NCBI GenBank assembly: GCA_002081555.1
Contig: KV921091.1
Location: 1-64,000, forward strand
DNA from: Protostelium mycophagum
Lineage: Eukaryota > Evosea > Variosea > Protosteliida > Protosteliaceae
DNA: 64,000 bases
Direction: 5' to 3'
Under the pieces are notes generated by a model, which was given only the letters and a program-made list of their open reading frames with translations, was not told the origin of the DNA and searched no databases. Below, piece after piece: positions 10,874-21,103 of the stretch. The position numbers and the translations under genes are program-made. Positions within the stretch are counted from its first letter, which is position 1. Each line of letters begins with the position of its first letter.

Positions 10874-13455
10874 TCATTTGGTGGCGTTTGCGATGTTCAC
10901 AATGCTTGTTCTCAGCCAATTGTAGAAGGGCTCCACCTACGCATATCTCAGTCTCCCAAGATCATCAATAGAACATGCACCACAAACATGGACATAGATG
11001 CCACTCACCGTGTCGATCTTCAATCTCTCATCAGGTGAGTGTGCGCCTTCTATAAGTGGACCGATAGAGGTGCAATCCATGTCAGGGTATCTACCTTGGA
11101 TCAACCCACATTCCAAACCGGCGTGTACACTGTACACGTGGGGATCCGTTCCGAACAATTCCTTGTGGGTCTTCAAGACCTTTGCCACGTCATCGTTTTT
11201 TTCCGAGAAATTTCTGTACAGACCTCAGCGAGAGCGGAAGATTTGAGGTTGGGTTCCCAGCCTGGGAATTTGTTAAAGGGGACAGCAGCACCAGCGGTGC
11301 TGGCTCCGACTAATCTCGCAAAGGCGTCAAAGTTTCTGTCTGCTGCGTCCATCTGCTGCATGGATGTGCCTCTGCAGAAGAGGTGCACGATGAACTCGTC
11401 CAAAGTGTGGTTCTGTGTCAGGGAAAGAGGATTCAATGTGGCCAAGGAGAAGGCGACGGAGAGATCCACCTGGAGATTTCAGCGAAATATCATCGGAGTT
11501 TCGGAGTTGTACCTGGTCTGCGAGTCCTGGAACCATTCTGAGGACTCCATGGGGAGCTGTCAAAATGACATCCAGCATAGATCTTGTAGATCTCTCATCT
11601 GTCACGAGTGTCTCGATCGATGTGTCTCCCGCTTGAACTTCGTCGACCTCCACCGGTCAGTTCTATTTTTAGAACAGATGAGTACCTCCAACTGCCACGC
11701 CTTCTTGTCCTCTGGGGTCTCGGGGACAGTCTTCTCTACCATCTCGAATTCTTTCTTGATAGCTGAGTACGACTTTTGCAGCTCATTCTTGAAGGCGGCA
11801 ACAAATTCCTGCGTCAGTTGAGCGTGATCACTTTGGTGGTCGACGACTGCGGCTCTGCCGCGTACACGTGTCTTTTATGCAACTTTGTTGATTCTTTGGG
11901 ACACTAATCACTGCTATTGGAGTGCATTTGGCTCCGCAGCAAAGCTGCAAAGACATAGAAAACGACAAGTACAGAAAATATTTTGTTGTGTTTTATTTTT
12001 CGGCTATTTTTACAACTTTTAAAAATATCTTGTTGATTGGGGACTTCACATGGCTCTTCCATAAATTCCCAGAAACAGCACAATAACACCAAAAAAGTAC
12101 ATTTTGTGACTTTGAGACTATCTACACTTGGTATTCCACCTCCTCACCTTCATGACATAGACGACAGCTGTGCTGTCTCTGGGTATGGCGTTAGGTGCAT
12201 TTCCACCCTTGAAAGAAGAGATATGGAATGGAACTTCTGCCCGAGACACGAGGTCTAAGAGCCTGCCCATGACTTGGAGCGCATTGGCTCTGAGCTTGTT
12301 GATGTCTGTGCCGGTGTGTCCACCCATCAGTCCGTGTAAAAATATCTTGATGGCCACCTGATGACGTCATCACATCGTCATATCTTGAACGATAGAGGAA
12401 GATGTCCTCATTATTGTGCTGCAGCTCCAACACAATGCATAGCGATGATAAAATTTTTTTATGCATCTGCATGACTCCACATTATTTGGAAGTATTAATG
12501 ATGAGAATTTCATTTTTGTTCAAACTCACCATAGAAGGACCAGCTGATATCCTCTTAACTGGTACTCTCACTTGCTTCTCGAAACCTCCGGCACAACCAA
12601 CACATACAGAGTTCATCTCCTCACTGTCCACGTTGATCATCACATTCCCGGTCAAGAATGGGTAAGGCTCCAAGTTTTCAGCACCAGCCATAGTTGTCTC
12701 TTCCTCTGCTGTAAATAACCCCTCAATCTATCGCTGATCAATTCCATCATATTTAATACGATTAAATTTTAATGATCATTTCACAAATAACTTGGATCTG
12801 GATGATGGTAATCAAAATCACGATTTAGAGGGATAAAACTGTTGCTGACCTGTCCTGCCTGTAGAGATTTATCTTCCAAGATTGCGAGGATTGCAGCGAC
12901 ACCAGCACCATCATCAGCACCAAGAGTTGTTCTATCTGCCTTCAACCAACCATCTTCCACAATCGCCAAAACAGGGTCTGAAATTCTCAATACACATGTG
13001 GATTGTAATGGACTCCTCAATCGTTGATCGTGTGATTGGGCTTCAATGTTGATAAGATGCTTCACCTTTGTAGAAGTCGTGAACTTTGTCGTGGGTCTTG
13101 CTGCAGACGACATCAAAGTGGCCTTGGATGATCAATTTGGTGGAATTCTCATAGCCAGGAGCAGCAGGCCTTCTGATTCTTACATTTCCTGCGGCGTCCT
13201 TCGCATAATCGAGTCCCTCCCTCTTCGCAAAGAATTCTAATTTAGATCTCCAAGAATCAGATTTCTTTTCATGTTTCTGATCACATAGGACGATTTATAG
13301 AAGATGGATCATCACCTGATGAGGTCACAATCATCTGAAGGTCTGGGTGTCTCTAAACACATCAACAGATGTTTCCAAAAGGCCTTTGGTTCTGGTAAAA
13401 CCTCCAAGGCTTTCTTAGAAGCATCTGTTTGCAGGGCCAAAAGATCGACTGACAT
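10874..13455 (-). CDS. Cytosol non-specific dipeptidase, PepD-like (M20C)
   Basis: A zinc metallopeptidase related to bacterial aminoacyl-histidine dipeptidase. Visible signatures, N to C: QGHFDVVCSKT (metal-binding His and Asp, about 13110), LGADDGAGVAAI (bridging Asp, about 12930), LMGGHTGTDI (about 12325), HAGLECGLI (about 11120), and MDCTSIGP...SPDERL. The start MSVDLLALQTDA at 13455 is the first in-frame ATG. The true last exon, VEPFYNWLRTSIVNIANATK, lies at about 10934-10874 after a 70-nt intron. Reading through that intron would give a false, longer C-terminus. One intron (about 11820-12110) is unusually long for the window and holds two palindromic hairpins. M20C enzymes are typically bacterial, so ancient transfer is plausible. 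Confidence 0.9.
11660..11675. repeat. GTTCTA-TTTT-TAGAAC hairpin in PepD intron
   Basis: Identical 16-mer to that at 5925. It occupies the centre of a 38-nt intron whose only other content is splice signals. Confidence 0.75.
11849..11861. repeat. GCGGC-TCT-GCCGC hairpin in PepD intron
   Basis: Perfect palindrome in the long PepD intron. A variant, GCAGC-AAA-GCTGC, follows at 11936-11948 in the same intron. Confidence 0.8.
12359..12372. promoter_or_regulatory. TGATGACGTCATCA palindrome at PepD 3' splice site
   Basis: On the minus strand this 14-bp perfect palindrome ends at the acceptor AG before the exon encoding VAIKIFLHG. It is one of eight intronic TGACGTCA sites. Confidence 0.55.
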
Positions 13456-13645
13456 TTTCCCTCGTGATGTGATGATAATGTGGCCAAGAAATTCAATTGA
13501 AAAAAAACCTTCAGAGAAAAATTTAAATTAAAATTTAAATTTCATTTATCACCACGTCTCCAGCAAACAAAGATATTCCCGGGAAATTGGACCATGTATT
13601 TGGGCCTGGAGCGAAAATTTAAACAAGAACAAATTTTTCAGAACG

Positions 13646-14942
13646 ATGAGAGGACAAGGACAGCCGAGAGGACAAGGGCAGCAGAGAGGACAAGGACAGC
13701 AGAGAGGTCGTGGGCAAGGACAGCCAAGAGGACAAGGACAGCAGAGAGGTCGAGGAGGGGCAGGGGTTGACACATTAAGAATACCATGCATGAATTTCCG
13801 CTCTGGAAGCTGTTCTTTTGGAGATCGGTGCAGGTTTTCTCATGATGTTGCTGTCCAGCCCAACATTCAAGTCAACCAGGGGAACGACAGAGACTTCACC
13901 GAGAGAGCAGGACTCAGCTTGACCTGTGGCGCTTTCATCATTGGCCCCAAAGAGGTCATTGAGCGATGTTCTAGAAATGCCAATGCTGCGATGTCCGAAT
14001 ACTGGGAGACAGCCACCCCACATCTTCAAGAGATCGCCCGGCAATGCAGCCCCAGCGGCTTCATGAACTTCCGTAGTCAACAACTTGGTCACGACCCAAG
14101 GCCAACTAGGCGTGAGATGAAGAGGATGTATTTCATTGAGAGAGGAGTCGGAGGGGCTGAGTACACCGAGATCGCTGGAAGAACTGGACACTTTACAACC
14201 TTTGCGGTGCCACTGAGCCAGAGCATCCCGGAATTTGCGGAGAACATCCCCGATAATGTCAGAGCTGACACTTTGGGGGTGAGTGCATCATCCCATGCGA
14301 GAGCTCATCTGACAACAGAGATTGGAACAAGCCAATGAAAGACTCTTCGGAGACATCCCACAATGGGCAAACCGACGTGTATACGCCAGAAATCTGGAAG
14401 GATCCTTCACTTTTAACGAGAACATCCACGACATCACGGAGGCGTTCCGGAGCCGTCTTGCCGGGAAGGTAGATCCCACCTGGTACTACCTCGTGGGATG
14501 CGAACCCGACAGCGTAAACAGCGTTCTGTCTAGGGACTGGAAATCTAACGGCCAATGGGAATTTAGAAACGCAGAGGAGCCTCCATGTGACCTCTCCGGA
14601 TTCAGGGGCAAATGTACAGATGCGAATCTCTCCGCCGAAAGGGTGAGTTTTGCGTGTATAAGTACAGAAAATGATGGAGAACAGGCGGCTTCCCACGAGG
14701 TAAAGGAGGAATTGCATGTGGATCTGGAGGCCCACATAGATTTCAGAAGACAGCAGGAGCTGCAGATTGAAAATCTTGGTGAAGGTCCGCTCGTGTTGAA
14801 GGAAAAGAGAATAATATCAAAGGAGGAGCATCAGAGGATCTTCCTCATCATCCTGTCTGATGATGCTGCTGCTGGCACAAAAGAGGAAGAGGAGTTGGGA
14901 GATCTCCTTAGTAGCAAGCTCAAGTTGGAGGACAACTCTTAG
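13646..14942 (+). CDS. CCCH zinc-finger protein with RGQGQ repeats
   Basis: From ATG 13646, residues 1-36 are RG/QG-rich repeats (RGQGQ(P/Q)), resembling RGG-type RNA-binding segments. A single CCCH finger follows (CMNFRSGSCSFGDRCRFSH; spacing C-x7-C-x5-C-x3-H). About 350 residues follow that I do not recognise, with conserved-looking blocks such as NFRSQQLGHDPRPTRREMK and DPTWYYLVGCEPDSVNSVLS, and a charged tail ending at 14942. One 40-nt intron interrupts it near 14280. RNA binding is likely from the finger and the RG repeats; the large central region has no assigned role. It shares a 190-bp divergent promoter with the dipeptidase gene. Confidence 0.8.
13651..13760 (+). repeat. In-frame tandem repeat coding RGQGQ(P/Q)
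   Basis: Seven or so imperfect 15-24 nt units of AGAGGACAAGGACAG type. They stay in frame and code the RG/QG-rich tail of the CCCH protein, so this is a coding repeat. Confidence 0.85.
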
Positions 14943-15087
14943 GTTTCGCCGTGGGCGAGCAAGATAAAACCTCATCCGAGAATGTCTCGATTTATTTCAG
15001 ATGCTTTATTCCTAACCTGGAATAGTTTGTATATTTATGTCCCTTTCGCCACACGATGGTACTCTCATCTGGTGATTTGAGAGTTGT

Positions 15088-16769
15088 TCAGACATCATCA
15101 AGGACCTCTTCGGCGTTCAAACCCCCTTCTTCCACCCTTCTTCCCTCATTCTGATCCTGACATCTGTCAGATTGAATGTCAGATCTATTTTTAGACCACG
15201 GCGTGGACCGCTGTTTGCGAACAAAATCCAAACACAAAATGCACTCAGACTCTGTTGAGATGACGTCACCCACTTTGTTCATATTAATGACAGCAGATAT
15301 CAACTCTGTTGACGGAAAATCAAATATCATGATGTTACTCTTCTCCCTCCACTGTGGTAAATCGCACCATTTCAATACCTACTTTTACTTCAAAACTTTT
15401 CACTATTTCTTCTGGTTGAAAATATTTTCCAAAATTGCAGAAAAACCCAGCAGAGAATCACTTGGTCACGTGCAATAATTGTATTGCATCTCGAAGAGAT
15501 TCACCATCCTCCTGTGCAACTTTCGTTAACTTGCGGCAACGCCGCAAACACAAAAACACTTTGGCTCGATTATATTTTCCTCGACTTTTGAGACCATTGT
15601 TTCGCTTGCTTTACTGCGGCAAAGCCGCACAAAATCAGATGACGACAAATCACCAGGTTACATCTGACTGTGCATATAGAATATTGCATCCCCACATGAG
15701 GTTTGATGCAAACACAAAACACATCTGGTGTCTACCTGAGGATTCATCCTCTTGTGGAGTGTGCTGATCCTTCCGAGGCCTCTGGGTGTCAACTGACATT
15801 GCGCGATCCACATGCTGTGCATGTGAACATTTGATCAAAAGAAAACACATGTACATCTCTTCTGAGGGAAATTTAGACTCTATGTGACTTCGCACAGTCT
15901 CTGGGTCTCCTGATTGCCAGATCTACAACGTTACATTCTTGATTGATTGTGATGGATGATTCACCTCCTCGACCCAATAGGATGGTATTCTCGGCCATAT
16001 TACGTCTTTATATTTCTCTGGAATCTCTGTACAATCAGAGACAATCATCACATTGCATCCCATTTTCCACATCTGATCATGTCAGTTGATGACAACCAAT
16101 CAGATTTACTTCGGCGAGTGTTGGAAATGTCGCAGCTTTCATCTTCGGAAGACATCTCTTTAATAAATCATCGTGCAAAAATTCGTCCCAAAATAAGCTG
16201 ATAGCGATGAACATGATGTGTGAAATGCAATGATTACCCATAATCGGTTGGTGTCATATCAACCAGATTGCAGATGTCGAAAACGACAATTTCTCTATCT
16301 CCATATTTGTTCATCCACTCCATGATATGATCCTTTATGCACTCCTCTCCATTTGAACTGGTCAGAAAATGACCAGTCTCTGGCATTATTCCATGGTGAG
16401 GTGCGAATCGAGTCTGTTTATATGGTGAGAACAATGATGATTTGATCAGATCGCTTACCACACCTCTGATCTTTCGTTTCCCAAATCGAAGATCAAAGTA
16501 CCTTATTCCATCTTCAAGTTGTTGTCTAATGTTACCTCTCTGGGTTCTCCAATTCCATCTTGCAAACTTGAAAAGAGGCAATCGAGGAATCATTGTCTTC
16601 TTGATGTAGCTTCCAGCGTCATGTGACCCTGATGGATTCAGTGTGTTTGCATCCTGATGAACCAACCGGGCAATTTGAGGGAAGAGATCCTCCTTGATGC
16701 AATCTCTGGATACTGATCACACAAGTCCCCTAACCACTTGGCATGCAGTGGTGCTGTTTCGACTGTCAT
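15088..16769 (-). CDS. PI-PLC X-domain-containing protein (PLCXD type)
   Basis: Signature PSGSHDAGSYI (catalytic His) and QLEDGIRYFDLRFGKR, with a second histidine in FAPHHGIMPETG, identify the X box of phosphatidylinositol-specific phospholipase C. No PH, EF, Y or C2 domain is present, so it belongs with the short PLCXD proteins. Later exons give IMEWMNKYGDREIVVFD and NIMIFDFPSTELISAVI, and the tail ends LNAEEVLDDV at 15088. The N-terminus (MTVETAPLHAK, ATG 16769) joins the X box only if a very short intron is removed near 16715 (32 nt or less), so that junction is uncertain. A long intron (about 15430-15740) carries two GCGGC hairpins. Substrate not proven; several PLCXD proteins have weak PLC activity. 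Confidence 0.87.
15261..15268. promoter_or_regulatory. TGACGTCA octamer in last PLCXD intron
   Basis: Lies just after the minus-strand donor (GTGGGTGACGTCATC), unlike most copies, which sit nearer the acceptor. Confidence 0.45.
15533..15545. repeat. GCGGC-AAC-GCCGC hairpin in PLCXD intron
   Basis: Perfect palindrome flanked by TT and AA, followed by ACACAAAAAC as at other copies. Confidence 0.8.
15616..15628. repeat. GCGGC-AAA-GCCGC hairpin in PLCXD intron
   Basis: Second copy in the same intron, 83 bases from the first. Flanks CT and ACAAAA match those of the copies in C2CD5. Confidence 0.8.
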
Positions 16770-16900
16770 TTTTTAAATGATTGTCAATCATGGATAATCG
16801 ATGAAAATGATTGTATTTTCGGAGGATTTTTCGAAAACGCGTTGTGGCATTTCATTTTTCGCATCCGGAAGAGGAGGGATCTCGTGTGCGAAGGACGATC

Positions 16901-19263
16901 ATGGGGGTAAGGCGACCTATCAGTTTCTAAGATTGCTTCTTTTTGGTAAATTATGAATCAATCATGACCTGCAGTTGGGAGATAAAGCGGCGCATCTGAA
17001 GGCGGCCAATAAGGTCGTACGTTCTTCATTCAAGATAATGGAAGGAGAATCCGTCGTACAAGGTATGATACTTCTTCGTGTCCAATCTGAACTGGATAAG
17101 ATTATGCTGTCACTTGTGGAATCTCTTCCGCTCACATCTACATCACACAGAACTATCTTCTTTATGTCCCAAACATCATCGGTTCAGAGGTGGCAGCTTC
17201 ACCGAGGAAAATGACTGACAGCGACAGGAGGCGATTCCTCTTCTGAACATCACAAAAGCGGAATTGAGGAATGGATTATTGGGTGTTGGTGCGAGCGTCA
17301 CCATCACTCTCAACACTGGAGTTCAGGTATTTCTATAACATTGTTTTCTACATCGTCTGATGTTGCGATAGTATTCCTTTAGGACATTATTAAATAAGAA
17401 CCTAGAGGAGATAAACAATTTATTGAATTATTTAATGCAACATCCACCAATGTGGGTCCCTGTAGAGGATGAAAATGATGATAATCCAGAGGAACAAATG
17501 TCATCTCAAGACAATAGAGGCTCATTCCCAACGTAATACCAATCAATGCTTGATTGGTGGATAAATGAATCACACAATACAGAAGATTAAAGGACTCTGC
17601 AGAACGAAATTCGACAGGACCGATAAAGATATATACGACGGTGGATACAACCACAACGAAAGCAATTCTACGAAAAGCACAAGAAGCCAAAGACATGGGA
17701 GTGCAATCGCTTAATGGGCTCCAGACACAAGCCGGTTAGAACATTTATCCTCTAAAAAAACACACAGATAAACAACTTCGTATTGAATACAGACAGAACA
17801 ACTTGACCGTATAGAGCGAAACTTGGACAGAGTGGATAGCAATATGGACACGGCTAAGAAGTTAACAGAGGGAATGACAAAGATGGGAGGCCTCTTCAAC
17901 ACCGGTGGTGCAGAGAGAATACATAAGAGCACGATCGGACCTCTTAAGCCGCGAAAGGTGATGATTACGCTGATGATGATCACGTGTTCTATTAATAGAA
18001 CAAAAATGACAGTTGTAGATCGAGTTAGATTTAGACAATAAAACGGTGGATGTGGAGGTTTTACGAAAATTGAGAAATTGTAACCGTAAGTCTATTTCAT
18101 CTACAAACACAAAATCAACAATAAATTCTCATTTTTAAAATCCAAAATAAATCCTAATGATCATCAGTGGTCCCGATGATCTTGAGGTTCACAAATGACC
18201 GGTTTATGTTTGCAAGTTCTGAGGACAAGAAGCCAATCGTTGAGACGATTAAATCCTACGAGTCCTTGACCGAGATTACAATCCGATTGAGGCCTCTACA
18301 TATAGACATAAAGTAGGTACTGTGCTCCAGAATAAAAATTCTGAAGGATGCAGATTCAAGGATGGAACGAGATATCGTATCGTGACGTCTTTCTTGCAGC
18401 AGGTTGTGAGTGAGTTTGGGGTCAGGTTCTCATCCCCTGTACCGGTGATCTTTGAAAATGGCGCGAAAACTTTTCAATGGGGGCCGAGTGCCACCGCGAA
18501 TCCACCCAAGGTGAGTTTTTCGTGAAAAAAGACACGGGTTCGATCCTAACCCTGGTCATCTTTTTGAATGAAACATGTCAACGTTGGTTCTTGTACATTG
18601 TTTAAGATAGACGATTTGGGGTCCCCAGTCACTTTTTTATAGTTTTCACACTTATAGGTGGCAAAACCTTCAGGTGGATCCGGAATTGTGTTCACCCGGA
18701 CAGCAGATAAATACCCCCTCAACCACTCTCAAAGCAGTCCTGAAGTCACACGTCCCTCGGCCCATCAACTACCTCAGAGCCGTGAGTTTTTATTATTTTG
18801 TAAATACAGTGTCAAATGTGATGGTTGCATTGGCAATGTTCATCTGTTCTGCATTTCATCGCATCACCGACCCTTGAATGTCCATAGATCGTGGCGCTTC
18901 GCGCACAACAATCTTTCTCATTTCTCGATTACATCGTATTGATCGTCTTCAGAAAGTTCAAGAGGCTTCGTCAGGAGCAGCGGCTTGAACCCGTCTCAGA
19001 GGGTCTTTGCGGTACGTCCCCATCACAAAGAATGTACTGATCATTCGCAGGATGCACCCGAACATGTCCTCGCGTCCATACAGGAGCAAGATGAAGATCT
19101 GGACGAGATGTCAAAGATGCTGGATGATCTCAACGTCATCGCGCACTCAATTGGCGGTGAATTGGACAGACAGAGCGAACAGATCGACAATATCGACGCA
19201 AAGACAGACAAGGCAAACATGAAGACGAAAGACATGAATAGAAGGTTGAATAAAATGTTGTGA
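16901..19263 (+). CDS. Qbc SNARE, SNAP47-like, with two PH/GRAM-like domains
   Basis: Starts MG, then a 70-nt intron. Residues from LGDKAAHLKAANKV through AHIYITQNYLLYVPN and YSFRTLLNKNLEEIN have the pattern of a GRAM/PH-like domain. A first SNARE helix follows (EQLDRIERNLDRVDSN, about 17800-17870), then a second PH-like block (about 18170-18500: FTNDRFMFASSEDKKP, SLTEITIRLRPLHIDIKF). The C-terminal SNARE helix is clear (about 19049-19260: IGGELDRQSEQIDNID), with Gln at the zero layer. There is no membrane anchor, as usual for Qbc SNAREs. The order PH-SNARE-linker-SNARE matches SNAP47. Role: membrane fusion in secretory or endolysosomal traffic. Ten or so introns keep phase throughout, which supports a single gene. 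Confidence 0.85.
17986..18001. repeat. GTTCTATTAATAGAAC perfect palindrome in SNARE intron
   Basis: Same 6-bp arms as the copies at 5925 and 11660, but with a TTAA centre, making a fully palindromic 16-mer. Confidence 0.75.
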
Positions 19264-19397
19264 AGTCTCGGTAATATTCAAAGAAGAATCTGAAGGGTGG
19301 TTACGGTAAGATAACGGAGCTTCACGTTAAGGTGACATTGAATTCCGCAAATGAAGCATCGAAGCACCACAAAATCATTTTTCGGATCACAATCAAC

Positions 19398-21047
19398 ATG
19401 ACCACCGATCCGTTTGCACCAGACACAATCTTTGATTCTATGTGGGAGAGAATCCAAGAACCTGAGGTCTATCATTGTAAATTCGTACATGGTCAGTCAC
19501 AATTGACCGTTTTCTGGCCTTCAGATAATATCACACGCAAGATGCTCTCGATTCTGTTCAGAGATTCTGATGGTGTGTTGATCGGGGATGATGTCAGGAT
19601 CACTTTAACAGACGAACCCACTCCTCTCCTGTCTGGTGTTAATTATCAAGTCAGCAGTATCAAGAAGGTGAGTCCAGTCAAGCACTTTGATCAATTGAAA
19701 TGACAATAGAAGGAGGAAATTACATTACCAAAGAAGATCAGTATTGATAAAGGAGATGTTCAAATACAAGTGGAAACCATCACAGAGACAACAAAAGGCG
19801 AGACATCAGAGAGTGAAGAGGATCTAATACAACAAGAAATCGATCACATGGGCGATTTTGATGAACTGACACATGAGGTGATAGACATTATCCCGAGTTG
19901 CTCATTTATAGAAGTAGATCGTGGACGGCGTCTGGCTTGGTGATTGTTCTTCCATGCAGTGTTACCGACAGATGAAAAAGAGAGGTTTGTACATTGACCA
20001 TTTCGATTATGTTGACATTAATGATTCAAGGAATCACCACAATCTTGACTGTCGCGAATGGACTAAATAATTCGAGAGATGAGGTAAAATGAGTGGATCA
20101 TTTCTTGTATTTATTGTATAAAGGATTTCTTGTGGCACAATTTCAGCGTATCGGATGTGCCGAGTACACAATTACTAGAATTATTTGATGAAACGTACCG
20201 TATTATACAGGTGACCAGGGATACAGGCGCTTCTGTTCTCGTACATTGGTAAGTGATTCGGAATGATGTGCATTGTCTATCGGGATGTAATCGACATCAG
20301 CATGGCAGGAATATCGAGAAGCGCCACCATCGTGATTGCATATGTGATGAAGACTTTATCATTGCATAGAGATGATGCCATCAACATGGTGAGGGCTAAG
20401 AGGAAACAGATATCACCAAATAAGTACGATTTATATTTGAATGCCATCATTACAGAAGATGACACGATATCAGAGGATTCATGTCACAACTGCAAGAATA
20501 CGGCGAGTTAGGGTGTGTTTTCAGCAAAGAAGATAAAAAGAAAAAGAGAAGCATTCCCAAGACGTTAAAGAGGATGAAGAACATCGCTTATCTGTGGGAA
20601 GGTAATCGATCATCTCATCACATTCGATCTTCAAATGACAAATCCAGCTGAGAACATCGTGCCTGATAATTGGCTGGCAAATGATCCTTTGATGAGCATG
20701 AACCCATGTGATAGAAATAGGTTGTTTGAATGTCAATCGTGCCGAAGACCCTTATTCCTCATAGAGAACTTGGTGCATCCACAAGAAGTGAGATGATGAC
20801 GATTTATTCATGCTGATGGATGCAGGGTATATGTAAATTGATGTATTTGGAGCCTTTGTATTGGATGCATTCGCAGATACAGAGAGATTCGGGATTGCTG
20901 CAGTGTCCAAAATGCAAGAAGAGGTTGGGCTCTTTTAGTTGGCGTGAATCGAATGCATCGCAATGCAGCTGTTCGATGATCACTGTCCCATCATTCGCCA
21001 TTTGGTCCTCCAGAGTCATTCCAGCCACAAAAAAGACGTGGTCATAA
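19398..21047 (+). CDS. Dual-specificity phosphatase, DUSP12/YVH1 type, with N-terminal extension
   Basis: The catalytic signature HCMAGISRSA forms across an intron at about 20250-20305, giving the HCx5R loop of dual-specificity phosphatases. It is preceded by IVDGVWLGD. After the catalytic domain, exons give GFMSQLQEYGELGC and the zinc-binding tail of the YVH1 family: CQSCRRPLF, WMHSQIQRDSG, CPKCKKRLGSFSW, SQCSCSMITVPSF. YVH1/DUSP12 acts in late 60S ribosome maturation (Mrt4 release) and stress responses. The first 150 residues (MTTDPFAPDTIFDSMWERI onward) are additional to the usual family length and of unknown fold. Exon phases join them to the phosphatase without a break. Start 19398 is the first ATG in frame; an upstream exon cannot be excluded. 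Confidence 0.9.
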
Positions 21048-21103
21048 ATAGATTTGTCATTTACTTCAAAGCAATGAGAGAATCTCATTTATGTACATCA
21101 TTA

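Noticed and set aside
13651-13760. Regularly spaced repeats resembling a CRISPR array
   Set aside because: The units are in frame, contiguous and coding (RGQGQ); there are no unique spacers and the genome is eukaryotic.
18985-19040. Alternative reading ending the SNARE gene before its last helix
   Set aside because: It requires ignoring a good 39-nt intron (GTACGT...TACTGATCATTCGCAG); the phase-consistent path joins to the C-terminal SNARE motif.
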